A stretch of 64,000 nucleotides of DNA from Crotalaria pallida (taxonomy: Eukaryota > Streptophyta > Magnoliopsida > Fabales > Fabaceae): contig CM075654.1 of the NCBI GenBank assembly GCA_037953625.1, forward strand, positions 24,545,501 through 24,609,500, in the 5' to 3' direction. The stretch's first letter is position 1; each line of letters opens with the position of its first letter. A program made the position numbers and the translations under genes. A model generated the notes under the pieces. That model made no database searches and was not told the DNA's origin. It saw nothing but the letters and a program-made list of their open reading frames with translations. This document shows, piece by piece, positions 50,091-59,641 of the stretch.

Positions 50091-50834
50091 TCTGCAGACA
50101 GAACAGAGTGAAACTTGGTTTTTACATGCCATTTCAATTTCTAAACATTTTAAACTCAAAACAATGATCACAATAGTTCATATACCACATATTGAACATG
50201 TTAACACACTCATTTCACATCAAATAGCAAATTTGACAGAGAATCAATCCATTATGCATGAAATATACAATTTAGCAACTCAACACTTCAAATTGCAAAA
50301 TAATCACAATATTCATGAAACAAAGTTCATTTAAGCTTGCATGCATGATATAGAACTTGCTCATCACAGTCATAGAGCATGGATTGGTCTCCAAACCAAA
50401 GTTCCTATTCAAACTAAGCCCTTAGAGCCTCTTGGTGGCTCTCTAACACAATTAATGAAATTTAAACTCTATCTAGTGAATATAATTACTTCCCCTTACC
50501 TCTCAGACATGAATCAAACAAGAAATTGCAAGGAAAATCCCCACAGCACCAAGAACCACTTCAAGCACCAACATGCAGAGCAATTTTGAACACATCACCA
50601 AGATTGAATTGGTTTACATGGAAGACAGAGATAACAATTGGGGAAATTAGTATTTCTAGACTATATGCAACATCATATAACTAAGGAAATCAAATTTAAG
50701 ACTCAATGAACATGGGAGCTTACCAAAAATCAGAATCAAAGTGAGCTCCAGACCAAGGCTCAACAGAAACAGCTTCCACTTCCAAGCTTCAATTCTCTCA
50801 ACACACTTACACTCACCTCACGATTTTGCTCTCT

Positions 50835-50863
50835 ATACAAAGCTCGAGATGTGAGCTTTGTAT
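50835..50863 (-). ncRNA. Conserved leader stem-loop (LTR D)
   Basis: ATACAAAGCTC pairs with GAGCTTTGTAT over the loop ACATCTC (minus strand). Compared with LTR B, two adjacent pairs changed on both sides. It lies in the leader between TATA and donor. A second copy is at about 59058-59086. Confidence 0.5.
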
Positions 50864-50986
50864 TGGTGTATAGTTTGTGGTTTGAATCAGAACACAGAGG
50901 GAGAATTGAAGGAAACGAATTCAAAACCCTAACTTGAGCAACAACACAAACTTTGGCCAAATCCTCACGAATTCGGTGTTGATCGA

Positions 50987-50995
50987 CTTAAATAG
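50987..50995 (-). promoter_or_regulatory. TATA-like box of LTR D
   Basis: CTATTTAAG on the minus strand, 150 bp downstream of the upstream palindrome pair. A weaker match than in LTR F. Second copy at 59210-59218. Confidence 0.45.
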
Positions 50996-51124
50996 AGTGA
51001 GAGAACGATCATGCATGGCGACACGACTACCATGGATGTGGAATGGTGGTGATTTCGTGTCAACGACACGAAATCGTTGGTGGTGACTCACCAAACGCAC
51101 TAACTCGTGCAATTGGACCCAGAA

Positions 51125-51154
51125 TACTCGAGTTTTCCAGAAAATACTCGAGTA
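51125..51154. promoter_or_regulatory. TACTCGAGTA pair upstream of TATA (3' LTR of D)
   Basis: TACTCGAGTT (51125-51134) and TACTCGAGTA (51145-51154), centres 20 bp apart, next to the GTGCGTTTGGTGA motif shared with B and F. Same in the 5' LTR (centres 59352 and 59372). Confidence 0.75.
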
Positions 51155-51415
51155 TTTTTCCCAATTTTTGAAAAATAATTATTTTATTTACTTCCCTCCA
51201 AAATCTTTCCTATAATTACCTCTAGGTCCCAACCCAGGGACTAATATGCAAAATACTCATCTTAGGCATTTATTATATTTATTAAATCAATTCACACACA
51301 TATACCAACTATATAAACACATATTTTAATCAAGGATTAATATGGAAATAATTAATTATAATTAATTTATAATTAACATTTCATTAATCGGGGATTAAAA
51401 TTTTGGGGTGTTACA

Positions 51416-51431
51416 CTACTCCCCCACTTAC
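51416..51431 (-). other. Polypurine tract of D
   Basis: GTAAGTGGGGGAGTAG on the minus strand, touching the 3' LTR. Primer for plus-strand DNA synthesis. Confidence 0.9.
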
Positions 51432-51457
51432 AAGGAATTTCGTCCCCGAAATTCAAC

Positions 51458-54205
51458 TCATACAAACAAGTCAGGATAATCCTGACGCACCTTATCTTCT
51501 AATTCCCACGATGCTTCCATTACATCTCCACAAATCCAGACGACTTTGACCAGACGAATGTCTTTTCCTCTAAGCTGCTTGATTCTTCGATCTTCAATAC
51601 GAACTGGCACACCTTTGAAGGTTAGGTTCTCATGAATTTCTAAGTCATCAGGTTGGATTCTAAGGACAATGGTGGGGTCATGGACATATCTCTTCAATTG
51701 AGACACATGGAATACATTATGGAGGTTAGCTAATGATGGAGGCAGAGTCAATTGATAAGCTACTGGGCCGACTCTTTTGAGGATTTGGTAGGGACCAATG
51801 AATTTAGGTGATAGTTTCTGAGTTTTCAAGGCTCTACTAACACCTTTGGTTGGTACTATCCTAATAAACACATGGTCTCCTTCGGCGAACTCTAATGGTT
51901 TTCTTCTCTTATCAGCATAGCTTTTCTGCCTACTTTGAGCTGCCCTCATCTTTTCTTGTATCATCCTGATCTGTTCCGTAGTCTCTTGCACAAAGTCTGG
52001 TCCAACCAGAGAATTCTCCCCCACTTGGAACCAACATAACGGCGTCTGGCACTTTCTCCCATACAAAGCTTCAAATGGTGCCATTCCAATACTCGTGTGG
52101 TAACTGTTGTTGTAAGTGAATTCCACGAGTTGCAACATCTGCTCCCAATTCCCTTGTCCTTCCAAAGCACAGGCTCGTAGAATGTCCTCCAATGACTGAA
52201 TAGTCCTCTCCGTTTGGCCATCAGTCTGAGGATGGTATGCAGAACTCAGTTTCAATCTCGAACCCAAGGCTCTATGCAGATCTTCCCAGAACTTCGATGT
52301 AAACCTCGGATCACGATCAGATACAATGCTTGATGGTACACCGTGCAGACGAACAATTTCTTTGATGTACAACTGGGTGAGCTTTTCCAACGAATAGCGC
52401 ATATTCACGGGAATGAAATGCGCCGACTTGGTCAAACAATCCACTATCACCCAGATTGCATCATGACCAGTAGATGTCCTTGGCAATCCCGACACGAAAT
52501 CCATCGAGATGCTATCCCATTTCCACAATGGAATCTCCAAAGGAAGTAACTCTCCTCCTGGCCTTTGATGTTCCACCTTGGCCTTTTGACACACCAAACA
52601 ACAGGCCACATACTCAGCTATGTCTTTCTTCAAACCAGGCCACCAAAATAGCTTCTTTAAGTCCTGGTACATTTTGGTAGCTCCCGGATGCATACTCATC
52701 TTACTCTTATGTGCTTCGTCCAAAATCATCCTTCTTACTTCTAAATCATCAGGCACACAAATCCTTGTTTTAAAGCGAAGGATTCCATCCTTCCCTTCTT
52801 GAAACTCCAATTCCTTGCCTTCTTCCATCAACTTCCTCTTTTCTATGAGTTTCTCATCCTTGCCTTGCAATTCCCGAATCTTCTGTAGAAACTCATTAGC
52901 AATCTGCAGCATCCCCATCTTGATACTTGTCGGCTCCATTTGCATCGTCAGACTCAAATCCTGGAATTCCTCTATCAGTGCAGCTTCTCTGACCATCATT
53001 GCACTGATGTGCATTGCCTTTCTACTCAATGCATATGCCACAACATTGGCCTTTCCAGGATGATAATGGAGTTCAAACTCATAATCCTTCAAAAACTCCA
53101 TCCATCGACGTTGCCTCATATTCAACTCCTTTTGATCAAAGAGGTACTTTAAACTCTTATGGTCACTGAACACCCGGAACGTAGTGCCATAGAGATAGTG
53201 CCTCCAAATCTTTAAGGCAAACACCACCGCTGCCAACTCCAGATCGTGGGTTGGATAGTTCATTTCATGAACTTTTAGCTGTCTCGAGGCATAAGCGACG
53301 ACTTGCCCTTCTTGCATCAAAACACACCCAAGACCTTGTTTCGACGCGTCACAATACACATCAAAACTCTTTTGTGTATAGGGCAGAACCAATACAGGAG
53401 ACGATGTCAACCTTTCCTTCAACTCTTGAAAACTCCTTTCACATTTCTCATCCCATAGAAATGGTTGATCTTTCCGAGTCAACTTCGTCAGAGGCAGTGC
53501 GATCTTCGAGAAACCTTCGATAAACCTTCTATAATAACCAGCCAAACCAAGGAAGCTTCTCACCTCTGTGACCGACTTTGGTTGCTCCCATTGCAAAACC
53601 GAACTCACTTTCGTCGGATCAACGACTATTCCCTTGTTCGAAATCACATGCCCCAAGAACTTAACCTCCTTCAGCCAGAACTCACACTTTGTAAGTTTGG
53701 CATACAACTGCTTCTCCTTTAGGATGCTCAACACTATCCTCAAGTGTTCGGCATGCTCCTCCGGGCTCTTAGAGTAAATGAGAATATCATCAATGAACAC
53801 CACCACGAACGAATCTAGATAAGGTCCAAAGATTCGATTCATGTAGTCCATGAAGATAGCTGGTGCATTAGTCAATCCGAACGGCATTACGACATACTCA
53901 TAATGTCCGTATCGAGATCGAAATGCAGTCTTAGAGATATCCTCCTCTCTAATCCTGATTTGATGGTATCCTGACCTCAAATCGATCTTGGAAAATACCG
54001 AAGCTCCACGAACTTGATCCATAAGGTCATCTATCCTCGGCAATGGATACTTGTTCTTGATGGTGACCTTATTCAGCTGCCGGTAGTCGATGCACATCCT
54101 CATACTACCATCTTTCTTCTTGACAAACAAAACCGGAGCACCCCAAGGTGACACACTTGGTCGGATCATCTGCTTCTGTAACAATTCCTCAATCTGCTTC
54201 TTCAT
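51458..54205 (-). pseudogene. pol of chromovirus D: RT, RNase H, integrase, chromodomain
   Basis: This 915-residue frame follows gag-protease in the same frame after a TAA (54206-54208). RT: SVSPWGAPVLFVKKKDG (17-33), D75 in FSKIDLRSG and FIDD (137-140). RNase H: D286, E323 and D348 are present, but the fourth catalytic Asp, expected in VVADALSR, is Tyr391. Integrase: H499, H506, C536 and C539 in the zinc site and D569, D630, E666 with exact D-35-E spacing. A GPY module (804-806) and a C-terminal chromodomain (about 868-910, with the residues VRIEDRRIK and ASWELED) place it among Tekay/Del chromoviruses; such domains guide insertion to marked chromatin. Classed as a pseudogene because of the upstream stop and D391Y; otherwise full length. 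Confidence 0.95.
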
Positions 54206-55792
54206 TTACGCCATTTCTGGTGGTGCCATTCTATAGGGAGCGATAGAAATGGGACCAGCTCCCGGAACTAGATCGATACCAAATTCAATTTCCCTTCTTG
54301 GTGGCAAACCAGGAATCTCGTCAGCAAAAATTTCCGGGAAATCTCTAACAACAGGGATCTCTTCCATTCTGGGACCATTCTCCTCCACCTCAGAGTTAAA
54401 CAGACACACGTAGCCGGAGGGTTTTGGACTTCTATAGGTTACTATCTTTCTGTCACAATCAATGATCACCTGGTTTTGACTTAACCAGTCCATTCCCAAG
54501 ATCACATCTAATTGTGCTAAGGGTAAGCAGATCAAATCTACTTTAGAGGTTTGTCCTAACACTTCTATACAACAGTTAAGACATGCTCTAGAAACTACAA
54601 CAGGAGCATTAGTAGGGGTTTCTACTTGCAAAACATAAGGCATTTCAGACATCATCAAGCCTAATCGGTTTACACATTCATACGAAACAAATGAATGCGT
54701 TGCACCGGAGTCAAACAAAACATGGCAAAACTTACCATTAAGCAAGTATTTACCTTGCACCAGATCAGAAGATCGATTCGCTTCCACACCGCTAAGGGTG
54801 AAGACCCTTCCTTGAGTCACCGGTCTATCTGCAGTTTCTCTGGAGTTGACTTTGGCCGGTTCTTTGCAATCTCTTGCAAAATTCCCCGGCTTTCCACAAT
54901 TAAAGCAACCACTTGTCCCCCAACACACGCGGCCATAGTGATTGCGCTTGCACTTGTCACAGAATGGAGCCTCGCTCAGATAATTCCTTTCATCAGAACC
55001 ACCAGCTTTTCCTTTACCTTTCCCTCGGCGATCATATGGACCTTTGCCTCGGTTGTTGAAACCTTTACGCCTCTGAGGTCCACAGCCTTGATTGTCCTTC
55101 TTCTCTGAGACTTGCATCTCCTCAGCCTTGGTATCATCTTCATACATCCTACACATGTCTACCAGTGCAGGAAAGCTTTGAATCCGCTGGTAACTGAAGA
55201 TCGACTTCAACTTTGGCCTCAAGCCTCCTTCAAACTTAATGCATTTACTCCTCTCATCTAGATTGTTCTGGTAGTATGGAGAATACTTCATCAGCTCTTC
55301 AAACTTAGCTGCGTACTCACCCACACTCATGTTTCCTTGCTTCAGCTGCAAGAACTCCACCTCCTTCTTCCTTCTCAAGTCCTCAGGGAAATACTTTTGG
55401 AGAAACTTCTCCATGAATACTCCCCAACTTACCTCTCTTCCTTCATATTGCAGATGCTGCATTGTGTGATTCCACCAGTTCTCAGCTTCCTCCTCTAACA
55501 TGTAGGTTGCATACGCCACCTTTTGAACATCAGAACACTCCAACGTTCTCAAGATCTTGTCCATGGTGTGAATCCACTTGTTGGCCTCTTCCGGTTTAAA
55601 TCCTCCTTCAAATTTTGGCGGATTACAGCTTCTAAAATCAGCCAAAGTCTTCGCCTCAGCGTTACCCACATTACACTGATGAGACGGGTTGACTGGTTGA
55701 GATGGTTGTTGAGACTGTCGTTGCATGGCTTTCAGCACCGTGGTGATCCTTTCTAACATCGCGTTGGTGTGATTTTGGTTTCTAGTTGCCAT
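54206..55792 (-). CDS. gag-protease of chromovirus D (528 aa)
   Basis: Gag core at about 50-215 (FRSCNPPKFEGG, RRKKEVEFLQLK, GEYAAKFEEL) builds the particle. Then a basic linker and two knuckles: C278-C281-H285-C290, and C296-C299-N304-C309, where the essential His is replaced by Asn (B keeps His). Aspartic protease at about 330-450 with DSGA (361-364) and ILGMDW (431-436). It ends ...PPEMA at a TAA directly followed by the RT frame, without frameshift. Related elements usually make one gag-pol polyprotein, so the stop probably ends expression of pol. Start at ATG 55792 lies 274 bp after the primer site. Confidence 0.93.
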   Translation of the reverse strand: MATRNQNHTNAMLERITTVLKAMQRQSQQPSQPVNPSHQCNVGNAEAKTLADFRSCNPPKFEGGFKPEEANKWIHTMDKILRTLECSDVQKVAYATYMLEEEAENWWNHTMQHLQYEGREVSWGVFMEKFLQKYFPEDLRRKKEVEFLQLKQGNMSVGEYAAKFEELMKYSPYYQNNLDERSKCIKFEGGLRPKLKSIFSYQRIQSFPALVDMCRMYEDDTKAEEMQVSEKKDNQGCGPQRRKGFNNRGKGPYDRRGKGKGKAGGSDERNYLSEAPFCDKCKRNHYGRVCWGTSGCFNCGKPGNFARDCKEPAKVNSRETADRPVTQGRVFTLSGVEANRSSDLVQGKYLLNGKFCHVLFDSGATHSFVSYECVNRLGLMMSEMPYVLQVETPTNAPVVVSRACLNCCIEVLGQTSKVDLICLPLAQLDVILGMDWLSQNQVIIDCDRKIVTYRSPKPSGYVCLFNSEVEENGPRMEEIPVVRDFPEIFADEIPGLPPRREIEFGIDLVPGAGPISIAPYRMAPPEMA

Positions 55793-56065
55793 ATTAGACC
55801 TGCGCTATGGGCTTATGGTCACATATGTTGAACCAAAGAAACTTCCATTACAGTACCTATTCTAAGGCTCTATCTTAAACTTATTAAATCTACAATCAAT
55901 TGTGTCTTGTACTCAAAGAGACAAGATACGAACAAATCAAGGGTATTTAAACCTCAACAAACAAAATAAAAACATTCAAAGTAATGTAATTGCCTTGCAG
56001 ATACCTGCTTGATGTTGATGGCTACCTTTCTGAACTACTTCCACTACTACAGGATCTGACTTTTT

Positions 56066-56076
56066 CTCTGATACCA
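56066..56076 (-). other. Primer-binding site of D (tRNA-iMet)
   Basis: TGGTATCAGAG on the minus strand, five bases (CTGAG) inside the 5' LTR. Confidence 0.93.
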
Positions 56077-56825
56077 CTCAGTGTGACACCCTTCCGAATT
56101 ACCCAAATATAATATAGTAATTAAGCTCTAACATTAGATAATATATGGACTTGTGAGTGTTAAGAAAATATGGAAAATAAAATTTTCTTTTTAAGCGGGT
56201 GCACAAATCGTCATTTGGAATTCTTGGAGAATAAACTTTAAACCATTTCAAAACATTTGTATCGTGTTCGGCGATCTCTAAAAACCTTTTTCACAAATAG
56301 GGTAACATTCGCTCTTTGGAAACATCTTGGTATCATACAAGTAATTAAAGTTACCCATACTTTGTTCGATGATACTGATACCATCAAATAATATATATAT
56401 AGCCGAGCTCTTAGATAGATTAGATCAGAGTAAAGCGGAAGTTATAGGACTATGCAACTGATAATATTATAAACAGAGATATATATACATAAGTATGAAA
56501 AGAGTGATAAGTACATAGTCCCCATATCTAGTCTCCAAGTTCCAAAATACAAGTCCATAATCTGATCTACATAGTGATATGACCAAAGCCCTAGAGTATC
56601 CCAAAAGTATATCTACAATATATGTACATAACCAAAACATAAACTCCAAAGGTGGTCAAGTAGATCTGGCCTCATCAGATGTAGTAGTAGTGATAGCAGC
56701 AGTCTCAAAGAAACATAAGTAGTAAGGTAGTAGCATCATCATCTACACAGCAGCAGCAGCAAGTCTCCTCCACAGCATCCACACATCGAATCCACCGATC
56801 CTCATCACATACCATATGCATATAC

Positions 56826-57296
56826 CTAGGGATCATCGTCCCTCCAATCACTCCCAGTAGAATGCACGACAGGCTCGCTCCCACTCTCGTCCTCCACCGG
56901 ATCCTCCTCGATCTCATCCGAGGGAGAGTGTACCCTACCACTGGGTACTGGGTCAGGTGATGGTGAAACCCTGACTGGGCTCCTCGGATCAGAAGGGGGA
57001 GTTTCCTCGCGGACGACTCCCGAAGTAAAAGGGTGAGAACGGGTAGGTCGAAAACGAAAACAATGGTAAGAGCGAGCTGGTCGCGTGGGAGGTGGTCCAT
57101 GGTAAGTGTAAAACGGGGGTACATGCATAGTGTATATGATGGGAATCCTAAATCTACGAGGACAGAATCGGATCAACGGGTTCGGGTGGTAGAAGGTAAT
57201 CTCTACCTCACCCTCGAACACCGCGCGATGGTCCTCATAGATCCATGTGCCACTAGGAAGTGGCCGGATCTCGATGCAAGCAATGTAACGAGACAT
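56826..57296 (-). CDS. LTR-encoded protein of D, copy in the 5' LTR (156 aa)
   Basis: Same frame as 48603-49073, here between the element promoter and the primer site, so it lies in the genomic RNA leader before gag. Differences from the other copy include V for L in the FEGEVE part, C for R before PRRF, C for S before FRFRP, and P for L and E for D in the acidic tail. Spliced RNA would place its ATG at the first exon junction. Role unknown; its conservation with B is the main evidence that it is real. Confidence 0.62.
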   Translation of the reverse strand: MSRYIACIEIRPLPSGTWIYEDHRAVFEGEVEITFYHPNPLIRFCPRRFRIPIIYTMHVPPFYTYHGPPPTRPARSYHCFRFRPTRSHPFTSGVVREETPPSDPRSPVRVSPSPDPVPSGRVHSPSDEIEEDPVEDESGSEPVVHSTGSDWRDDDP

Positions 57297-57299
57297 CAC

Positions 57300-58722
57300 C
57301 TACAAGGGCATAGGGGTAAGCAATTCTATACACATAACCAATAGAGAATAAATTGTACAATATGACTATTTAAATATGCATCAATTAACAACAATCACAT
57401 ATAACACTTAGCAATTAATGAATGCACATAGGATGCTCACACTTATTTCATTTATCACAATTAATTTAAATGAGTGGCATGATGCATGAATTTAGCTCTC
57501 AAGCCTATCTCCATCATACTATGTCACTCTCTGACGTCCATCCCTGACAACCCAGCACTCAACAGTGCGTTGTATTCCTAGGTATACAAAAATTCGTGCA
57601 TTCACCTAGAATGTACACGACAAGCTTGGTATCCATGCCACCCGAGCATATCCCGTCATCCAAACGGACTGTCATCCAAACGGTATAACCATATCGGCAT
57701 TCCCTCAGCCGACCACGTCAACGACGTGTCATCAAGCAAGCGTATTGGCACTCCCAGAGGCCCTCCACATGTTTATCAAAAACATGATATACGTCCTACC
57801 AACCAAACTCCAGAATGAATGCATTACCTTACTTAAAAGAGATTGATTGACGTTTTATCCTTTTATTAATACATTACGTGCCTCCCGAGCAACGTATCAT
57901 TATTCAAATGAAAACATCATAACGTCAATCAATTTCCTCTAAGTCCAGGATCACTTGGTTTATTGACCTCTAAGAGTTACAAAATGACTTAGAATTGAAA
58001 ATGGTATTTTTAAGTATCTGACTAAAAATACTCGAGTTTTCTCCAAAATACTCGAGTAGTTAATCATTTTCCAGATTCTATTCGAGTTGTTCATAATTAT
58101 ATGCGAGTCGTTCATGTCTTTTCAGAGATTTAGGGTTTCAGGTTTTCATAAATATACTCGAGTATTTCATGAGATACTCGAGTATTCCATTACCCAGAAT
58201 ACTCGAGTAGTTCATACATTACTCGAGTGTTCAATCTGATTCCCAAGTTGGTGCGCCAATTTTCACTCTGGTGCACCACGCAATACTCGAGTATTAAGCC
58301 AAATACTCGAGTATCTGCAGACAGAACAGAGTGAAACTTGGTTTTTACATGCCATTTCAATTTCTAAACATTTTTAACTCAAAACAGTGATCACAATAGT
58401 TCATATACCACATATTGAACATGTTAACATACTCATTTCACATCAAATAACAAATTTGACAGAGAATCAATCCATTATGCATGAAATATACAATTTAGCA
58501 ACTCAACACTTCAAATTGCAAAATAAGCACAATATTCATGAAACAAAGTTCATTTAAGCTTGCATGCATGATATAGAACTTGCTCATCACAGTCATAGAG
58601 CATGGATTGGTCTCCAAACCAAAGTTCCTATTCAAACTAAGCCCTTAGAGCCTCTTGGTGGCTCTCTAACACAATTAATGAAATTTAATCTCTATCTAGT
58701 GAATATAATTACTTCCCCTTAC
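57300..58722 (-). other. Putative leader intron, 5' LTR of D (1423 bp)
   Basis: GAGAG|GTAAGGGGA and TGCCCTTGTAG|GTGATG, as in the 3' LTR. Being in the 5' LTR this copy would be transcribed. Removal would delete all intronic palindromes and hairpins. Confidence 0.5.
58029..58313. repeat. Palindrome pairs in the 5' LTR of D
   Basis: Same five pairs as 49806-50090 (for example 58033/58053, 58159/58179 and 58288/58308, each 20 bp apart). In the second pair both members have mutated (TATTCGAGTT, TATGCGAGTC). Confidence 0.9.
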
Positions 58723-59641
58723 CTCTCAGACGTGAATCAAACAAGAAATTGCAAAAAAAAGCCCCACAGCACCAAGAACCACTTCAAGCACCAACATGCA
58801 GAGCAGTTTTGAACACATCACCAAGATTGAATTGGTGTACATGGAAGACAGAGATAACAATTGGGGAAATTAGTATTTCTAGACTATATGCAACATCATC
58901 TAACTAAGGAAATCGAATTTAAGACTCAATGAACATGGGAGCTTACCAAAAATCAGAATCAAAGTGAGCTCCAGACCAAGGCTCAACAGAAACAGCTTCC
59001 ACTTCCAAGCTTCAATTCTCTAAATACACTTACACTCAGCTCACGATTTTGCTCTCTATACAAAGCTCGAGATGTGAGCTTTGTATTGGTGTATAGTTTG
59101 TGGTTTGAATCAGAACACAGAGGGAGAATTGAAGGAAACGAATTCAAAACCCTAACTCGAGCAGCAACACAAACTTTGGCCAAATCCTCACGAATTCGGT
59201 GTTGATCGACTTAAATAGAGTGAGAGAACGATCATGCATGGCGACACGACTACCATGGATGTGGAATGGTGGTTATTTCGTGTCAACGACACGAAATCGT
59301 TGGTGGTGACTCACCAAACGCACTAACTCGTGCAATTGGACCCAGAATACTCGAGTTTTCCAGAAAATACTCGAGTATTTTTCCCAATTTTTGAAAAATA
59401 ATTATTTTATTTACTTCCCTCCAAAATCTTTCCTATAATTACCTCTAGGTCCCAACCCAGGGACTAATATGCAAAATACTCATCTTAGGCATTTATTATA
59501 TTTATTAAATCAATTCACACACATACCAACTATATAAACACATATTTTAATCAAGGATTAATATGGAAATAATTAATTATAATTAATTTATAAATAACAT
59601 TTCATTAATCGGGGATTAAAATTTTGGGGTGTTACATCATT

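Larger units (their letters stand above)
49077..50499 (-). other. Putative leader intron, 3' LTR of D (1423 bp)
   Basis: 5' site TGAGAG|GTAAGGGGA, 3' site TGCCCTTGTAG|GTGATG. The palindrome pairs and hairpin array fall inside. The same sites bound 57300-58722 in the other LTR. Confidence 0.5.
47859..51415 (-). repeat. 3' LTR of D (3557 bp)
   Basis: Ends TGTGACACCC and GGGGTGTTACA. Read in the minus sense: palindrome pair 51125-51154, TATA-like near 50987-50995, stem-loop 50835-50863, donor at 50499, five palindrome pairs 49806-50090, hairpin array 49346-49575, acceptor 49077, frame 49073-48603. A CAG repeat lies at about 48522-48537. Confidence 0.97.
47859..59636 (-). mobile_element. Complete chromovirus D, Tekay/Del type, 11.8 kb
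   Basis: It has LTRs at 47859-51415 (3' LTR) and 56082-59636 (5' LTR), nearly identical by eye, and the perfect 5-bp duplication TCATT (47854-47858 and 59637-59641). The minus-strand order is 5' LTR, primer site, gag-protease, one stop, RT-RNase H-integrase-chromodomain, polypurine tract, 3' LTR. LTRs of 3.56 kb make up 60% of the element. Near identity of the LTRs indicates recent insertion, but three changes in key residues suggest it cannot move on its own. Confidence 0.97.
56082..59636 (-). repeat. 5' LTR of D (3555 bp)
   Basis: Mirrors 47859-51415 with scattered substitutions and a few 1-2 base indels. It drives the element RNA. Upstream palindromes centre at 59352/59372, donor at 58722, intronic palindromes 58029-58313 (one pair decayed at 58083/58104), hairpins about 57569-57800, acceptor 57300. 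Confidence 0.97.

Noticed and set aside
50760..50960. 66-codon frame in the leader of D (MAKVCVV...) as a gene
   Set aside because: Present in both D LTRs but not conserved in B or F; kept only as a possible upstream frame.
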